In this document: piece by piece, positions 24,610 to 31,057 of the stretch
Layout: every line of letters begins with the position of its first letter
Position numbering within the stretch: position 1 is the first letter of the stretch
Assembly (NCBI GenBank): GCA_015069065.1
Contig: SVJI01000003.1
Location: 1 to 33,761, forward strand
DNA from: Oscillospiraceae bacterium
GTDB lineage: Bacteria; Bacillota; Clostridia; UMGS1883
DNA: 33,761 bases
Reading direction: 5' to 3'
The notes under the pieces: generated by a model
The model's input: the letters and a program-made list of their open reading frames with translations, nothing else
The model's database searches: none
What the model was told of the DNA's origin: nothing
Program-made: the position numbers and the translations under genes

Positions 24610-24801
24610 TGTTCCGATAAGAAATGAGTGAAAATTTTTAAATTTAAAAAGGAGAACTGGACATATACAGGCTTGGGGTGGTCAACAAAATATATTTTTA
24701 TACAGAAGCAAAAAATCAAGAAAACAGTTTTTGCTGTGATTTCAAGGTTTTATGTTTCACTCACCAACAGGTGAAATTTAATATAGAAGGAGGGTTGGAA
24801 A

Positions 24802-25230
24802 ATGAAAAAAGATTATGTAATTAAAAATGAAGCTACTAATGATTTTTCTGCTATGGGTACTCTTAATGTTAAAGTGGGTCCAAGATTTGGTAGGGTTTTA
24901 AGAGATTTAATAGAGGAAAATTTAATTGCTGGCGCTACTGTTGATATGGCTAATGAAAATCAGATGGCAATTCATTTTATTGCAGGTGACCCTATGGCTA
25001 CCAGTGATGAAAATGATAATGGTTTTGTTAATGGTTTTTCTGGTGATAATGGTTTTTTAGTTAAAGTAGGCTCACGCATAGGTAGAGTTTTAGTAAAGCT
25101 TGGTGAAGATTTTCTTTTAACAAGTGCAAGTTTGTCTATGATAAATGAGACAACAGTTTCAGTTAATCTTAATATCGGGGATATTGGTATTGAGTTAATA
25201 GAAACAGATAATGTGGAAGGAGATGATTGA
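24802..25230 (+). CDS. Small cargo protein with two 43-residue repeats, unknown
   Basis: This 142-residue acidic protein consists of two tandem repeats, residues 21-63 (starting LNVKVGPRFGRVLRDL) and 85-127 (starting FLVKVGSRIGRVLVKL), both ending in GD. They are joined by an Asp/Asn/Gly-rich linker, and an acidic tail follows. The repeat pattern is strand, basic GRVL helix, then two strands, so a beta-alpha-beta-beta unit is likely. There is no signal peptide or membrane segment. GGAGGG precedes the ATG. Base composition is more AT-rich than in host genes. It overlaps the ribosome binding region of the next gene, which suggests the two work together. I do not recognise a family. Confidence 0.75.
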   Translation: MKKDYVIKNEATNDFSAMGTLNVKVGPRFGRVLRDLIEENLIAGATVDMANENQMAIHFIAGDPMATSDENDNGFVNGFSGDNGFLVKVGSRIGRVLVKLGEDFLLTSASLSMINETTVSVNLNIGDIGIELIETDNVEGDD

Positions 25231-25232
25231 GT

Positions 25233-25616
25233 ATGAGTCAATCAAATGCTTTTACAGGTGTGCCTTATGTGTATGCAAATAGAAGGGGTTATCCCGACAT
25301 TGCATACACAAAGGCAATGTATCTAAACATAGAGGTTCCAAGAGAGAACTATTATGTTGATAATGCTGGTGAAGACAAACAGCTAATGTATTTATTTCAA
25401 GAGTTAAATGATGGTGATGTTGTTATTATTGGTACAATAACAGACCTTATGATACCTGAAATTAGTGATATGTTAAACCATTTAGAGCATTTTGATGAAT
25501 TAGGAGTGCAGGTTATATCAGCTTTACAACCAGACTATAACATAGAAGATTACAGAGAGATAGTAAGGTTAGCTGATATAATCAGCAGGGTAAGATTAGG
25601 GCAAAAGCCTGTATAA
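25233..25616 (+). CDS. Resolvase-fold protein lacking serine-recombinase catalytic residues
   Basis: This 127-residue protein aligns by eye with the N-terminal domain of serine resolvases: PYVYANRRGYPDIAYTKAMY stands where YARVSTxxQ would be, and LNDGDVVIIGTITDLM, then ISDMLNHLEHFDELGVQVIS, match the conserved GD-strand, the usual DRLGR site and the GV-strand. The catalytic Ser and the Arg residues of YARVS and DRLGR are missing, and there is no C-terminal DNA-binding domain. It should therefore be a non-catalytic, possibly regulatory, protein. The ATG at 25233 is preferred (GGAAGGAG ten bases before); a TTG at 25227 would add two residues. It starts three bases after the preceding stop, indicating coupling. 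The assignment is by pattern only. Confidence 0.7.
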   Translation: MSQSNAFTGVPYVYANRRGYPDIAYTKAMYLNIEVPRENYYVDNAGEDKQLMYLFQELNDGDVVIIGTITDLMIPEISDMLNHLEHFDELGVQVISALQPDYNIEDYREIVRLADIISRVRLGQKPV

Positions 25617-25625
25617 GTTAAATTT

Positions 25626-25671
25626 AAAGTAGCAGTTGTGTAGGTAGGAGCGCACAACTGCTACTTTTTTT
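25626..25671 (+). terminator. Terminator of the small cargo gene pair
   Basis: AAAGTAGCAGTTGTG (25626-25640) and CACAACTGCTACTTT (25653-25667) form a perfect 15-bp stem with a 12-base loop and a T-run. Confidence 0.9.
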
Positions 25672-25683
25672 GATAATTTTTTA

Positions 25684-25755
25684 CGATGCCGGAAATCAGC
25701 ATCGCATTTGTACGGAATTCGTGCATCGGGGGTATAAAGCTCCCGATATTTTTTG
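25684..25755 (+). terminator. Two overlapping hairpins, the second terminator-like
   Basis: CGATGC (25684-25689) can pair with GCATCG at 25699-25704 or with a second GCATCG at 25723-25728. The second copy overlaps ATCGGG (25725-25730), which pairs with CCCGAT (25742-25747) before a T-run. The pairings exclude each other. No gene follows before the element end, so its role is unclear; the 25672-25990 stretch otherwise holds only the iteron array and the terminal repeat. Confidence 0.5.
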
Positions 25756-25903
25756 TCTTAATATTTTATAAAAAATCCGCTGCTTTTTATAAATAAAGCG
25801 AAATATTTTATAAAAGCTTATAGTCATTTTTATAAAATCATATGAAAAGTTTTATAAAAAGGCAAAAAAACTTAACCACACCATAACAACAAACTTTATA
25901 AAA
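25746..25903 (+). repeat. Right subterminal array of TTTTATAAAA iterons
   Basis: Copies begin at 25764, 25785 (TTTTATAAAT), 25806, 25828, 25850 and 25894 (first base C), with steps of 21, 21, 22, 22 and 44 bases. The 44-base step equals two periods and leaves room for a decayed copy near 25872. ATATTTTTTGTC (25746-25757) precedes the array, as on the left. Confidence 0.8.
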
Positions 25904-25934
25904 TTATGAGCATTTTAAAGCGGTAGAAACAGCG

Positions 25935-25990
25935 TTTTTTGTTGTAATCTCAACATAAAAATTTTTCCCACAGAAAAAAAGAGTTATAGG
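25935..25990 (-). repeat. Right terminal inverted repeat, bipartite
   Basis: This is the inverted partner of 15093-15148. The inner block TGTAATCTCAACAT (25943-25956) is the exact complement of the left inner block, and the outer 23 bases match at 19 positions. Confidence 0.85.
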
Positions 25991-25998
25991 AACTCTTC
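25991..25998. repeat. Target-site duplication, right copy
   Basis: AACTCTTC, identical to 15085-15092. Removing the element and one copy would join GCGTTC, AACTCTTC and AAAATTCTTGAC into one short divergent-promoter region. Confidence 0.8.
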
Positions 25999-26005
25999 AA
26001 AATTC

Positions 26006-26034
26006 TTGACTTATATATTTGAAAATGTTAAAAT
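26006..26034 (+). promoter_or_regulatory. Promoter of thyA-folA
   Basis: TTGACT and TAAAAT are separated by 17 bases, with an extended -10 (TG one base before). The -35 box starts only eight bases after the right target duplication. Confidence 0.75.
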
Positions 26035-26066
26035 CAAGAGAGGTAATGAAAGCGAGGATTAACATT

Positions 26067-26897
26067 ATGAGCTATGCTGATATTGTATTCAAACAAAATT
26101 GTGAGGATATACTGCGCAACGGTTATTCTGACGAGGCACTTGACGTGCGTCCTGTCTGGGAGGACGGTGCCAAGGCACATACAGTAAAAAGATTTTGTAT
26201 AGTAAACCGTTACAATCTTCAGGAGGAATTTCCTGTTATCACTCTGCGTAAAACGAACCTCACCGCCGCAGTTGATGAGCTTTTGTGGATATGGCAGAAG
26301 AAAAGTAATAATATAAAGGACCTTTCCAGTCATATCTGGGATTCATGGGCAGATGAAAACGGCTCCATAGGAAAGGCATACGGTTATCAGCTGGGAGTGA
26401 AGCATAAGTATAAAGAGGGCGAGTTTGATCAGGTTGACAGGGTGCTTTACGACCTTAAGCATAATCCCCAGAGCAGGCGCATTATGACAAATATATATAA
26501 CCACAGTGACCTCAGTGAAATGGGACTTTACCCATGCGCTTATTCTGTAACGTTCAATGTAAGCGGAGATACCTTAAACGCAATTCTTAACCAAAGGTCA
26601 CAGGATATGCTGACGGCAAACAACTGGAATGTGTGTCAGTATGCCGTTCTTGTCCATATGATGGCACAGGTGAGCGGACTTAAGGCGGGCGAGCTTGTAC
26701 ATGTAATTGCCGACGCTCATATATATGACAGGCATATCCCGATTGTAGAGGAGATTTTGTCAAAAAATCCTTATGATGCGCCCGAGTTTAAGATGGACAA
26801 ATCTATTGATGATTTTTACAAGTTTACAACCGAGAGCTTCTCTTTTGAAAATTATAATTTCCATACTTTGGGTAAGAAGATTCCTGTCGCCATTTAA
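26067..26897 (+). CDS. thyA: Thymidylate synthase
   Basis: This enzyme methylates dUMP to dTMP using methylene-tetrahydrofolate. The ATG at 26067 (276 residues) is chosen because it begins the family N-terminus (MSYADIVFKQNCEDIL) after a GAGG site; earlier in-frame starts fall inside or right beside the promoter. The catalytic Cys is C157 in GLYPCAYSVTF, followed by the substrate loop ILNQRSQDML and NNWNVCQYAVLVHMMAQ. The latter resembles the B. subtilis ThyA/phage phi3T branch rather than E. coli ThyA, whose loop reads RS-D-LG-PFN. DAHIYDRHIP near the end is also conserved. folA follows 18 bases later, the standard pairing, since thyA turns the cofactor into dihydrofolate. Confidence 0.96.
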   Translation: MSYADIVFKQNCEDILRNGYSDEALDVRPVWEDGAKAHTVKRFCIVNRYNLQEEFPVITLRKTNLTAAVDELLWIWQKKSNNIKDLSSHIWDSWADENGSIGKAYGYQLGVKHKYKEGEFDQVDRVLYDLKHNPQSRRIMTNIYNHSDLSEMGLYPCAYSVTFNVSGDTLNAILNQRSQDMLTANNWNVCQYAVLVHMMAQVSGLKAGELVHVIADAHIYDRHIPIVEEILSKNPYDAPEFKMDKSIDDFYKFTTESFSFENYNFHTLGKKIPVAI

Positions 26898-26915
26898 TTT
26901 AAAGGACTGATTTTT

Positions 26916-27419
26916 ATGAAAATGATAGTTTGTGTTGCTGAAAATTTCGGCATAGGTTTAAATAACGATTTGCTGTTTTCACTACCGCCTGATATGAAAC
27001 TTTTTCGTGAGACAACCATGGGAAAGGTTATTATTATGGGCAGGGGAACACTGGATTCATTTCCCGGGGGAAAGGCACTGAAAAACAGAGTTAATATAGT
27101 CCTCACACGGGATAAAGACTTTGAGAGGGAGAATGTGACGGTTCTTCATTCCAAACAGGAAGTTCTTGATTATGCAGGGCAGTTTAAAAGTGACGATGTT
27201 TATGTAATAGGCGGCGGACAGATTTATGAAATGTTTAAGGATTGCTGCGACTGTGCCATTGTAACCAAAGTCAGGAAAACAGTTCCCTGTGACACTTACT
27301 TTTTTAATATTGACGAAGAGCCTTCGTGGGAGCTTGCAGAGGAAAGTGAGCTTATGGAGTACGAGGGCACTCAGTTTAGTTTCTGCACATATAAAAAGTT
27401 GACAAATTCTCAAAATTAA
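26916..27419 (+). CDS. folA: Dihydrofolate reductase
   Basis: This 167-residue enzyme reduces dihydrofolate to tetrahydrofolate with NADPH. Conserved features: MIVCVAENFGIGLNNDLLFSLPPDMKLFR at the N-terminus (the acidic residue at the substrate site is D26 in PPDMKLF), the NADPH-binding GKVIIMGRGTLDSFPGG, NIVLTRD, and DVYVIGGGQIYEMF. Length is normal. It is downstream of thyA in one operon and recycles the dihydrofolate that ThyA makes. The last codons contain the -35 box of the next promoter. Confidence 0.96.
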   Translation: MKMIVCVAENFGIGLNNDLLFSLPPDMKLFRETTMGKVIIMGRGTLDSFPGGKALKNRVNIVLTRDKDFERENVTVLHSKQEVLDYAGQFKSDDVYVIGGGQIYEMFKDCCDCAIVTKVRKTVPCDTYFFNIDEEPSWELAEESELMEYEGTQFSFCTYKKLTNSQN

Positions 27420-27426
27420 GTATAAT
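27399..27426 (+). promoter_or_regulatory. Promoter with consensus hexamers for the zinc-ribbon/LtaS-like pair
   Basis: TTGACA and TATAAT are separated by 16 bases. The -35 box lies inside the end of folA. Confidence 0.75.
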
Positions 27427-27459
27427 ACAGATAGTATTTGTTGAAAGGTGGCCAAGAAT

Positions 27460-27687
27460 ATGTTTTGTCCAAAATGCGGTAAAATAAACCCAGACGATGC
27501 ACAGATGTGCAGTGGATGTGAGGCTGCGCTGCAGGAAGAGCATGCAGTAAAAACTCCTAAGAAAAAGAAAAACACAATAAAGTTTTTTTTGGTAGGACTG
27601 GCACTTTTGATAATAGTTTTCGTTATAGTATTTCTTCTGAGCGGATGCGCAGGCACAGAACTGCCGCCGGAGAAGATGACATTCTAA
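27460..27687 (+). CDS. Small zinc-ribbon membrane protein
   Basis: This 75-residue protein begins MFCPKCGKINPDDAQMCSGC, a classic zinc ribbon of two CxxC pairs (C3, C6, C17, C20). A lysine-rich stretch (KTPKKKKN), one membrane helix (about 43-62) and a short tail follow. The ATG at 27460 fits AAAGGTGG eight bases upstream; a GTG at 27448 would overlap that site. Thirteen bases separate it from the LtaS-like gene. Such short proteins are common in Firmicutes, and their role is unknown. By position it may help regulate or place the synthase. The helix ends in LLSGCAG, but with the cysteine internal this is not a lipoprotein signal. Confidence 0.8.
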   Translation: MFCPKCGKINPDDAQMCSGCEAALQEEHAVKTPKKKKNTIKFFLVGLALLIIVFVIVFLLSGCAGTELPPEKMTF

Positions 27688-27699
27688 GAAGGTGTTTTT

Positions 27700-29766
27700 T
27701 TGAAAGTTGCAAAAAATATTTTTTCTTTTCTGAAAAGGGCGCTTGATGCACATCCGATTATTTTCTTCTGTGTGTTGAGCGTTGTGGAGAATTTTATTAT
27801 CGAGAGTATGAGCCGGCACAGCGTAATTGCCGGTTTTGAGCATGTTTTTGAAACACCGGTGGTGTTTTTTTATAACTCATTGATAATAATGCTGACATTA
27901 TCGTTTTCGCTCCTTTTCAGGAGAAGAGTTTTCGGCGTGGTGCTTCTTTCAGCACCGTGGCTGATTTGCGGATTGATAAACAGTGTAGTGCTTACCTACA
28001 GGGTTACTCCCTTGGGAGCTATTGATTTTCAGGTGGCAAAGCTCAGCCTTATTCTCATGTATCTTACAAAGCCGCAGCGTATAATGCTCTACTTTGCTGT
28101 AGGATTTCTTTTAGTAGCGATTGTGGCACTGTGGATTGTAGGCCCTAAAATCAGCGGAAAGCTTAGCTACGGCAGAAATGTGGCGTCAATTGTAGGAGTT
28201 CTTGCGGCGGTTTTGGTTGCAACGGGCGTTGCCCACAGCATAAGTGCAGTAAGCACTGATTTTGGTAATCTTGTCGGTGCGTATAACAACTACGGATTTG
28301 TGTACTGTTTTTCCAGCAGTATGATTGATACAGGTATCAATAAGCCCGATGGCTACGGTGAAGAAAAGACGGCAGAGATACTCGCACAATTTTCAGGAAA
28401 TGAGAGCTTACAGCAGGGCGTAAAGCCGGATGTTATACTCATTCAGCTTGAGTCATTTCTCGATCCAAAGACCATCCGCGATATGTCGTTTTCCGATGAC
28501 CCTGCGCCTATTCATACTTATTTAAGAGAACGCTTTTCAGGAGGAATGTTATCGGTTCCGTCCTTTGGCGGAGGTACTGCAAATACGGAGTTTGAGGTTC
28601 TGACAGGAATAAATCTTGACAATTTTGGTCCGGGTGAATATCCGTATAAGACCATAATGCTTGAGGAAACCTGTGAATCTCTGGCATATAATCTTAAAGA
28701 GCAGGGGTACAGCGCGCACGCTATCCACAATCATACAGGTAATTTTTATGACCGTGACAAGGTTTATCCCAGAATGGGATTCGACAGCTTCCAGTCAAAG
28801 GAATACATGTACGATTTTGAAACAACCCCCTACGGCTGGTGTAAGGACAAGGTCCTGACAGAGGAAATAATGACTGCATTAACCTATACAGACGAGGAAA
28901 AGGGAGTCACTGCTGACAACCCGCGTTTTGTGTGGACGGTATCCGTTCAGGGGCACGGGGCATATCCGTCAGAGCCGATAGCGGGCAGTGATAATGTCAT
29001 AAAAATACAGAGTGATAATTTCACACCTCAGGAGCTTTGCGCACTGCAATACTACATCAATCAGGTGTGGGAAATGGATATGTTTCTCGGAAGTCTGATT
29101 TCCGCTCTTGAAGAGAGGGGCAAGCCTACTTTATTGATAGCATACGGTGACCATTTGCCGTCAATCGGGCTTGAAGCACAGGACCTTACTACAAATGACG
29201 CATATGTAACAGAATACGTTACATGGAATAACTTCGGGCTGGAGAAGAATGTTCGGGATTTGCGTACTTATGAACTGGCAGGGGAAATTATGAGAATGCT
29301 GGGATATAACAACGGAAATCTGACTAAGCTTCATCAACTGAAAAACAGTGAGAATTCACCCCTCGATGAAGAAACGTATCAAAAACAGATTGCATATCTG
29401 GCATATGATATGCTTTATGGTGACAATATGCAGTTTGGCGGAGTTAAGCCGTTTGAAAAAACAGATATGCGCATGGGTACTCGCCCCATTACGGCTGACA
29501 GCATAAAGGTTATGGGAGACTCGCTTTATCTGCAGGGAACAGGCTTTACTGAAAAAAGTAAGGTTTTCATAAACGGCGAAAAAAAGTCTACAACGATGCT
29601 GAGTCAGTACAGTCTTATGGTGTCGGGAGTAACACTTTCTGAGGGGGATGAAATAACAGTCGGACAATCCTCCAGTAAGAGAGAGGTACTCAGTTATTCA
29701 AACCCGATTATATATAACGAAGAGGAGCATTTTGTTCCCGAAGAAAATGATGTCGTAGCACAATAA
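27700..29766 (+). CDS. LTA synthase-like sulfatase-family phosphoglycerol transferase
   Basis: This 688-residue membrane enzyme likely polymerises glycerol phosphate from phosphatidylglycerol onto an outer-leaflet acceptor. About five membrane helices fill residues 18-180. The external sulfatase-fold domain has the LtaS-type residues: E251 in QLESF, nucleophile T293 in FGGGTANTE, and metal ligands D484/H485 in YGDHLP, with SVQGHGAYP in between. The C-terminal 90 residues form a beta-rich (Ig/IPT-like) segment, MGDSLYLQGTGFTEKSKVFING, which is not part of a standard LtaS. The start is TTG at 27700 with AGAAGGTG five bases upstream. Clostridia have several such paralogs, so this may decorate a secondary polymer rather than make the main LTA. 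Confidence 0.9.
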   Translation: MKVAKNIFSFLKRALDAHPIIFFCVLSVVENFIIESMSRHSVIAGFEHVFETPVVFFYNSLIIMLTLSFSLLFRRRVFGVVLLSAPWLICGLINSVVLTYRVTPLGAIDFQVAKLSLILMYLTKPQRIMLYFAVGFLLVAIVALWIVGPKISGKLSYGRNVASIVGVLAAVLVATGVAHSISAVSTDFGNLVGAYNNYGFVYCFSSSMIDTGINKPDGYGEEKTAEILAQFSGNESLQQGVKPDVILIQLESFLDPKTIRDMSFSDDPAPIHTYLRERFSGGMLSVPSFGGGTANTEFEVLTGINLDNFGPGEYPYKTIMLEETCESLAYNLKEQGYSAHAIHNHTGNFYDRDKVYPRMGFDSFQSKEYMYDFETTPYGWCKDKVLTEEIMTALTYTDEEKGVTADNPRFVWTVSVQGHGAYPSEPIAGSDNVIKIQSDNFTPQELCALQYYINQVWEMDMFLGSLISALEERGKPTLLIAYGDHLPSIGLEAQDLTTNDAYVTEYVTWNNFGLEKNVRDLRTYELAGEIMRMLGYNNGNLTKLHQLKNSENSPLDEETYQKQIAYLAYDMLYGDNMQFGGVKPFEKTDMRMGTRPITADSIKVMGDSLYLQGTGFTEKSKVFINGEKKSTTMLSQYSLMVSGVTLSEGDEITVGQSSSKREVLSYSNPIIYNEEEHFVPEENDVVAQ

Positions 29767-29771
29767 CAAAC

Positions 29772-29803
29772 ACCGCTCTTTGGCTTCTGCCAAAGGGCGG
29801 TTT
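29772..29803 (+). terminator. Terminator of the LtaS-like gene
   Basis: ACCGCTCTTTGG pairs with CCAAAGGGCGGT through 12 pairs (one G-U) and a six-base loop. The T-run is short. Confidence 0.7.
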
Positions 29804-29807
29804 CATG

Positions 29808-29836
29808 TTGATTTTCTTGTCACTGAATGATATAAT
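29808..29836 (+). promoter_or_regulatory. Promoter of the small membrane gene pair
   Basis: TTGATT and TATAAT are separated by 17 bases, 19 bases before the start codon at 29856. Confidence 0.7.
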
Positions 29837-29855
29837 AAAAATGAGGTGAGTAGGC

Positions 29856-30221
29856 ATGAAAAAAGCATTGATAAGAATGTTGCTGGTTTTACTTTATTGT
29901 ATTCCTTTTGTATTTTTAGCAATGAACGAGGATGCGACGGCAGGAACATTGTGGTTTTACCTTGTTATGATAATCAGCTTTGGTGCTTTATGTTTCGGAA
30001 GTGTAAGGGCTAAAGCCCCATGGATGGTAGCTGTCGGCAATATATTGAGCTTTGTTTCTTCGTGCATCTTTGTGTGCTTTTTTCAAACAAAAAAATGGGG
30101 ATGGTACTTTAAACCATTTACCCCATATCAGTTTGTTATTTTTGAAACGATGATTGCATTTGTAATTCAGATTATAATTACGGCTTGTCTTGTTAAAAAA
30201 TACAGGGAGGACGGAAAATGA
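29856..30221 (+). CDS. Four-helix membrane protein, unknown
   Basis: This 121-residue protein has four hydrophobic segments (about 5-22, 30-47, 54-76, 90-112) and a basic C-terminus (KKYREDGK). It has a strong ribosome binding site (GAGGTGAG) and its own promoter. Its stop overlaps the next start as ATGA, so the pair is translationally coupled and probably works together. I do not recognise a family; an immunity-like or small transporter-like protein cannot be excluded. Confidence 0.75.
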   Translation: MKKALIRMLLVLLYCIPFVFLAMNEDATAGTLWFYLVMIISFGALCFGSVRAKAPWMVAVGNILSFVSSCIFVCFFQTKKWGWYFKPFTPYQFVIFETMIAFVIQIIITACLVKKYREDGK

Positions 30222-30664
30222 GAATATTAAAAAAGATGTCACCGATTATTATACCAGTTTTAATCATAGTACTTATTTATTCGTTTTTCCATATCAGCGG
30301 TTGGGAGATTAGAAACGCGAAGAGGCTTAGCTCAGCAAAGGATGTTACTGTTATCGTCAGAAACGAAGAAAGTAACGAAAGCACAGAATATGATTTAAAT
30401 ACAAAGCAGATAAAGCTTCTCCAGAAACTTCTGGAGGAAAATTCATACACACGGAGAATTACCTCTACAATTATAGGCGTATTGCCTGATAAGAGGTACA
30501 CTATATTTGCAAACTGGAATGATAACGGACAGAAGCATTTACATATAAGCATAATAGGCGGAGAATACATACAGTTCCTAGGACAGTTTGGAAGTAATTA
30601 TCACAAAATCAAAAATCCTGATTTTGAAAAGGAGTTAATTTTTATTCTGCAAACGGAGAAATAG
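30218..30664 (+). CDS. Membrane-anchored small protein, unknown
   Basis: This 148-residue protein has one N-terminal membrane anchor (about residues 8-27, uncleaved type) and a soluble beta-rich domain outside the membrane: VTVIVRNEESNESTEYDLNT, a helix KQIKLLQKLLEEN, then strands up to IGGEYIQFLGQFG. The overall shape resembles small substrate- or metal-sensing lipoprotein-like domains, but I cannot name a family. GGGAGGACGG lies before the ATG inside the previous gene, and the four-base overlap shows coupling. Confidence 0.75.
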   Translation: MRILKKMSPIIIPVLIIVLIYSFFHISGWEIRNAKRLSSAKDVTVIVRNEESNESTEYDLNTKQIKLLQKLLEENSYTRRITSTIIGVLPDKRYTIFANWNDNGQKHLHISIIGGEYIQFLGQFGSNYHKIKNPDFEKELIFILQTEK

Positions 30665-30725
30665 GCGGCGCGGAATTGTTTGTGCGCACTGCATGGATAG
30701 TTCACATTTAAATATTGAAACTAAG

Positions 30726-30763
30726 AAAAGAGAAGAAACCCTACTTTGTAGAGATTCTTCTCT
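30726..30763 (-). terminator. Possible minus-strand terminator
   Basis: AGAGAAGAA (30729-30737) pairs with TTCTTCTCT (30755-30763), with CTAC/GTAG inside. On the minus strand it is followed by TTTTC. It could end the ferritin transcript after a 300-base untranslated tail. Confidence 0.4.
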
Positions 30764-30764
30764 C

Positions 30765-30794
30765 TTGAACCTGCGGCATCCTGCTCCCAAACGG
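30765..30794 (-). pseudogene. Decayed tRNA-Pro-like fragment (anticodon arm to T-loop)
   Basis: On the minus strand CGTTTGGGAGCAGGATG followed by CCGCAGGTTCAA closely matches the anticodon loop (GGG), variable region and T-arm start of bacterial tRNA-Pro. The acceptor stem, D-arm and the rest of the T-arm are not recognisable, and the 5' side of the anticodon stem does not pair. It is therefore a remnant, not a working tRNA. Such fragments can mark old integration sites. Confidence 0.5.
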
Positions 30795-31057
30795 ATAGGC
30801 GGCAGCGTGAGAAATTTTCTGTAAATTCAATTTTTCTATGATAAAACATTCGGGTTTAGAGGCAGGAACAGCCGCATTCCGGCTTTCCTGCCTTAATTGC
30901 AATATAGCACGGATTTTAGCCCTTTTCGCTACATTCAAAATACTCTTTAGCCATCTTATCTCCACTGTTTCCGTCTGTTGCATTTCTAGCTGTGGGATAA
31001 ACTGTGGTCAAAAAGTTCATCCATAATATGAAATATAACGGTCTGCTTTGACAAAAA

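Larger units (their letters stand above)
15093..25990 (+). mobile_element. 10.9-kb IS1595/ISXO2-like transposon carrying a giant surface-protein gene
   Basis: The element is bounded by an exact 8-bp direct repeat and by bipartite terminal inverted repeats (15093-15148 and 25935-25990). It encodes an ISXO2/IS1595-type transposase, a 2303-residue SLH protein and two small proteins, all on the plus strand, each transcript followed by a strong hairpin terminator. Subterminal arrays of TTTTATAAAA occur at both ends. The flanking host genes (the secreted protein at 14957 and thyA) keep their promoters. Most IS1595 copies are under about 2.5 kb, though family members with passenger genes are known; the size and cargo here are unusual. 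I see no plasmid or conjugation genes. Confidence 0.85.
30665..31057. other. Gene-poor interval with hairpins and a tRNA-like fragment
   Basis: There is no convincing gene here. Besides the terminator-like hairpin and the tRNA fragment listed separately, AGGCAGGAA (30860-30868) pairs with TTCCTGCCT (30885-30893), with AGCCG/CCGGCT inside, but has no T-run. Two minus-strand open frames of 74 and 80 codons overlap one another without ribosome binding sites; I treat them as decayed or chance. Confidence 0.5.

Noticed and set aside
24677-24830. Small open frame starting GTG between the surface-protein terminator and the two-repeat gene
   Set aside because: No suitable ribosome binding site, overlaps the start of the next gene and has no recognisable protein character.
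25746-25903. CRISPR array from regularly spaced repeats
   Set aside because: Repeats are only 10 bp and palindromic, spacers are about 11-12 bp, and no cas genes are present; the spacing fits phased protein-binding sites.
15093-25990. Prophage or conjugative element
   Set aside because: No capsid, terminase, relaxase or type IV secretion genes, and no functional integrase; the ends and transposase point to a transposon.
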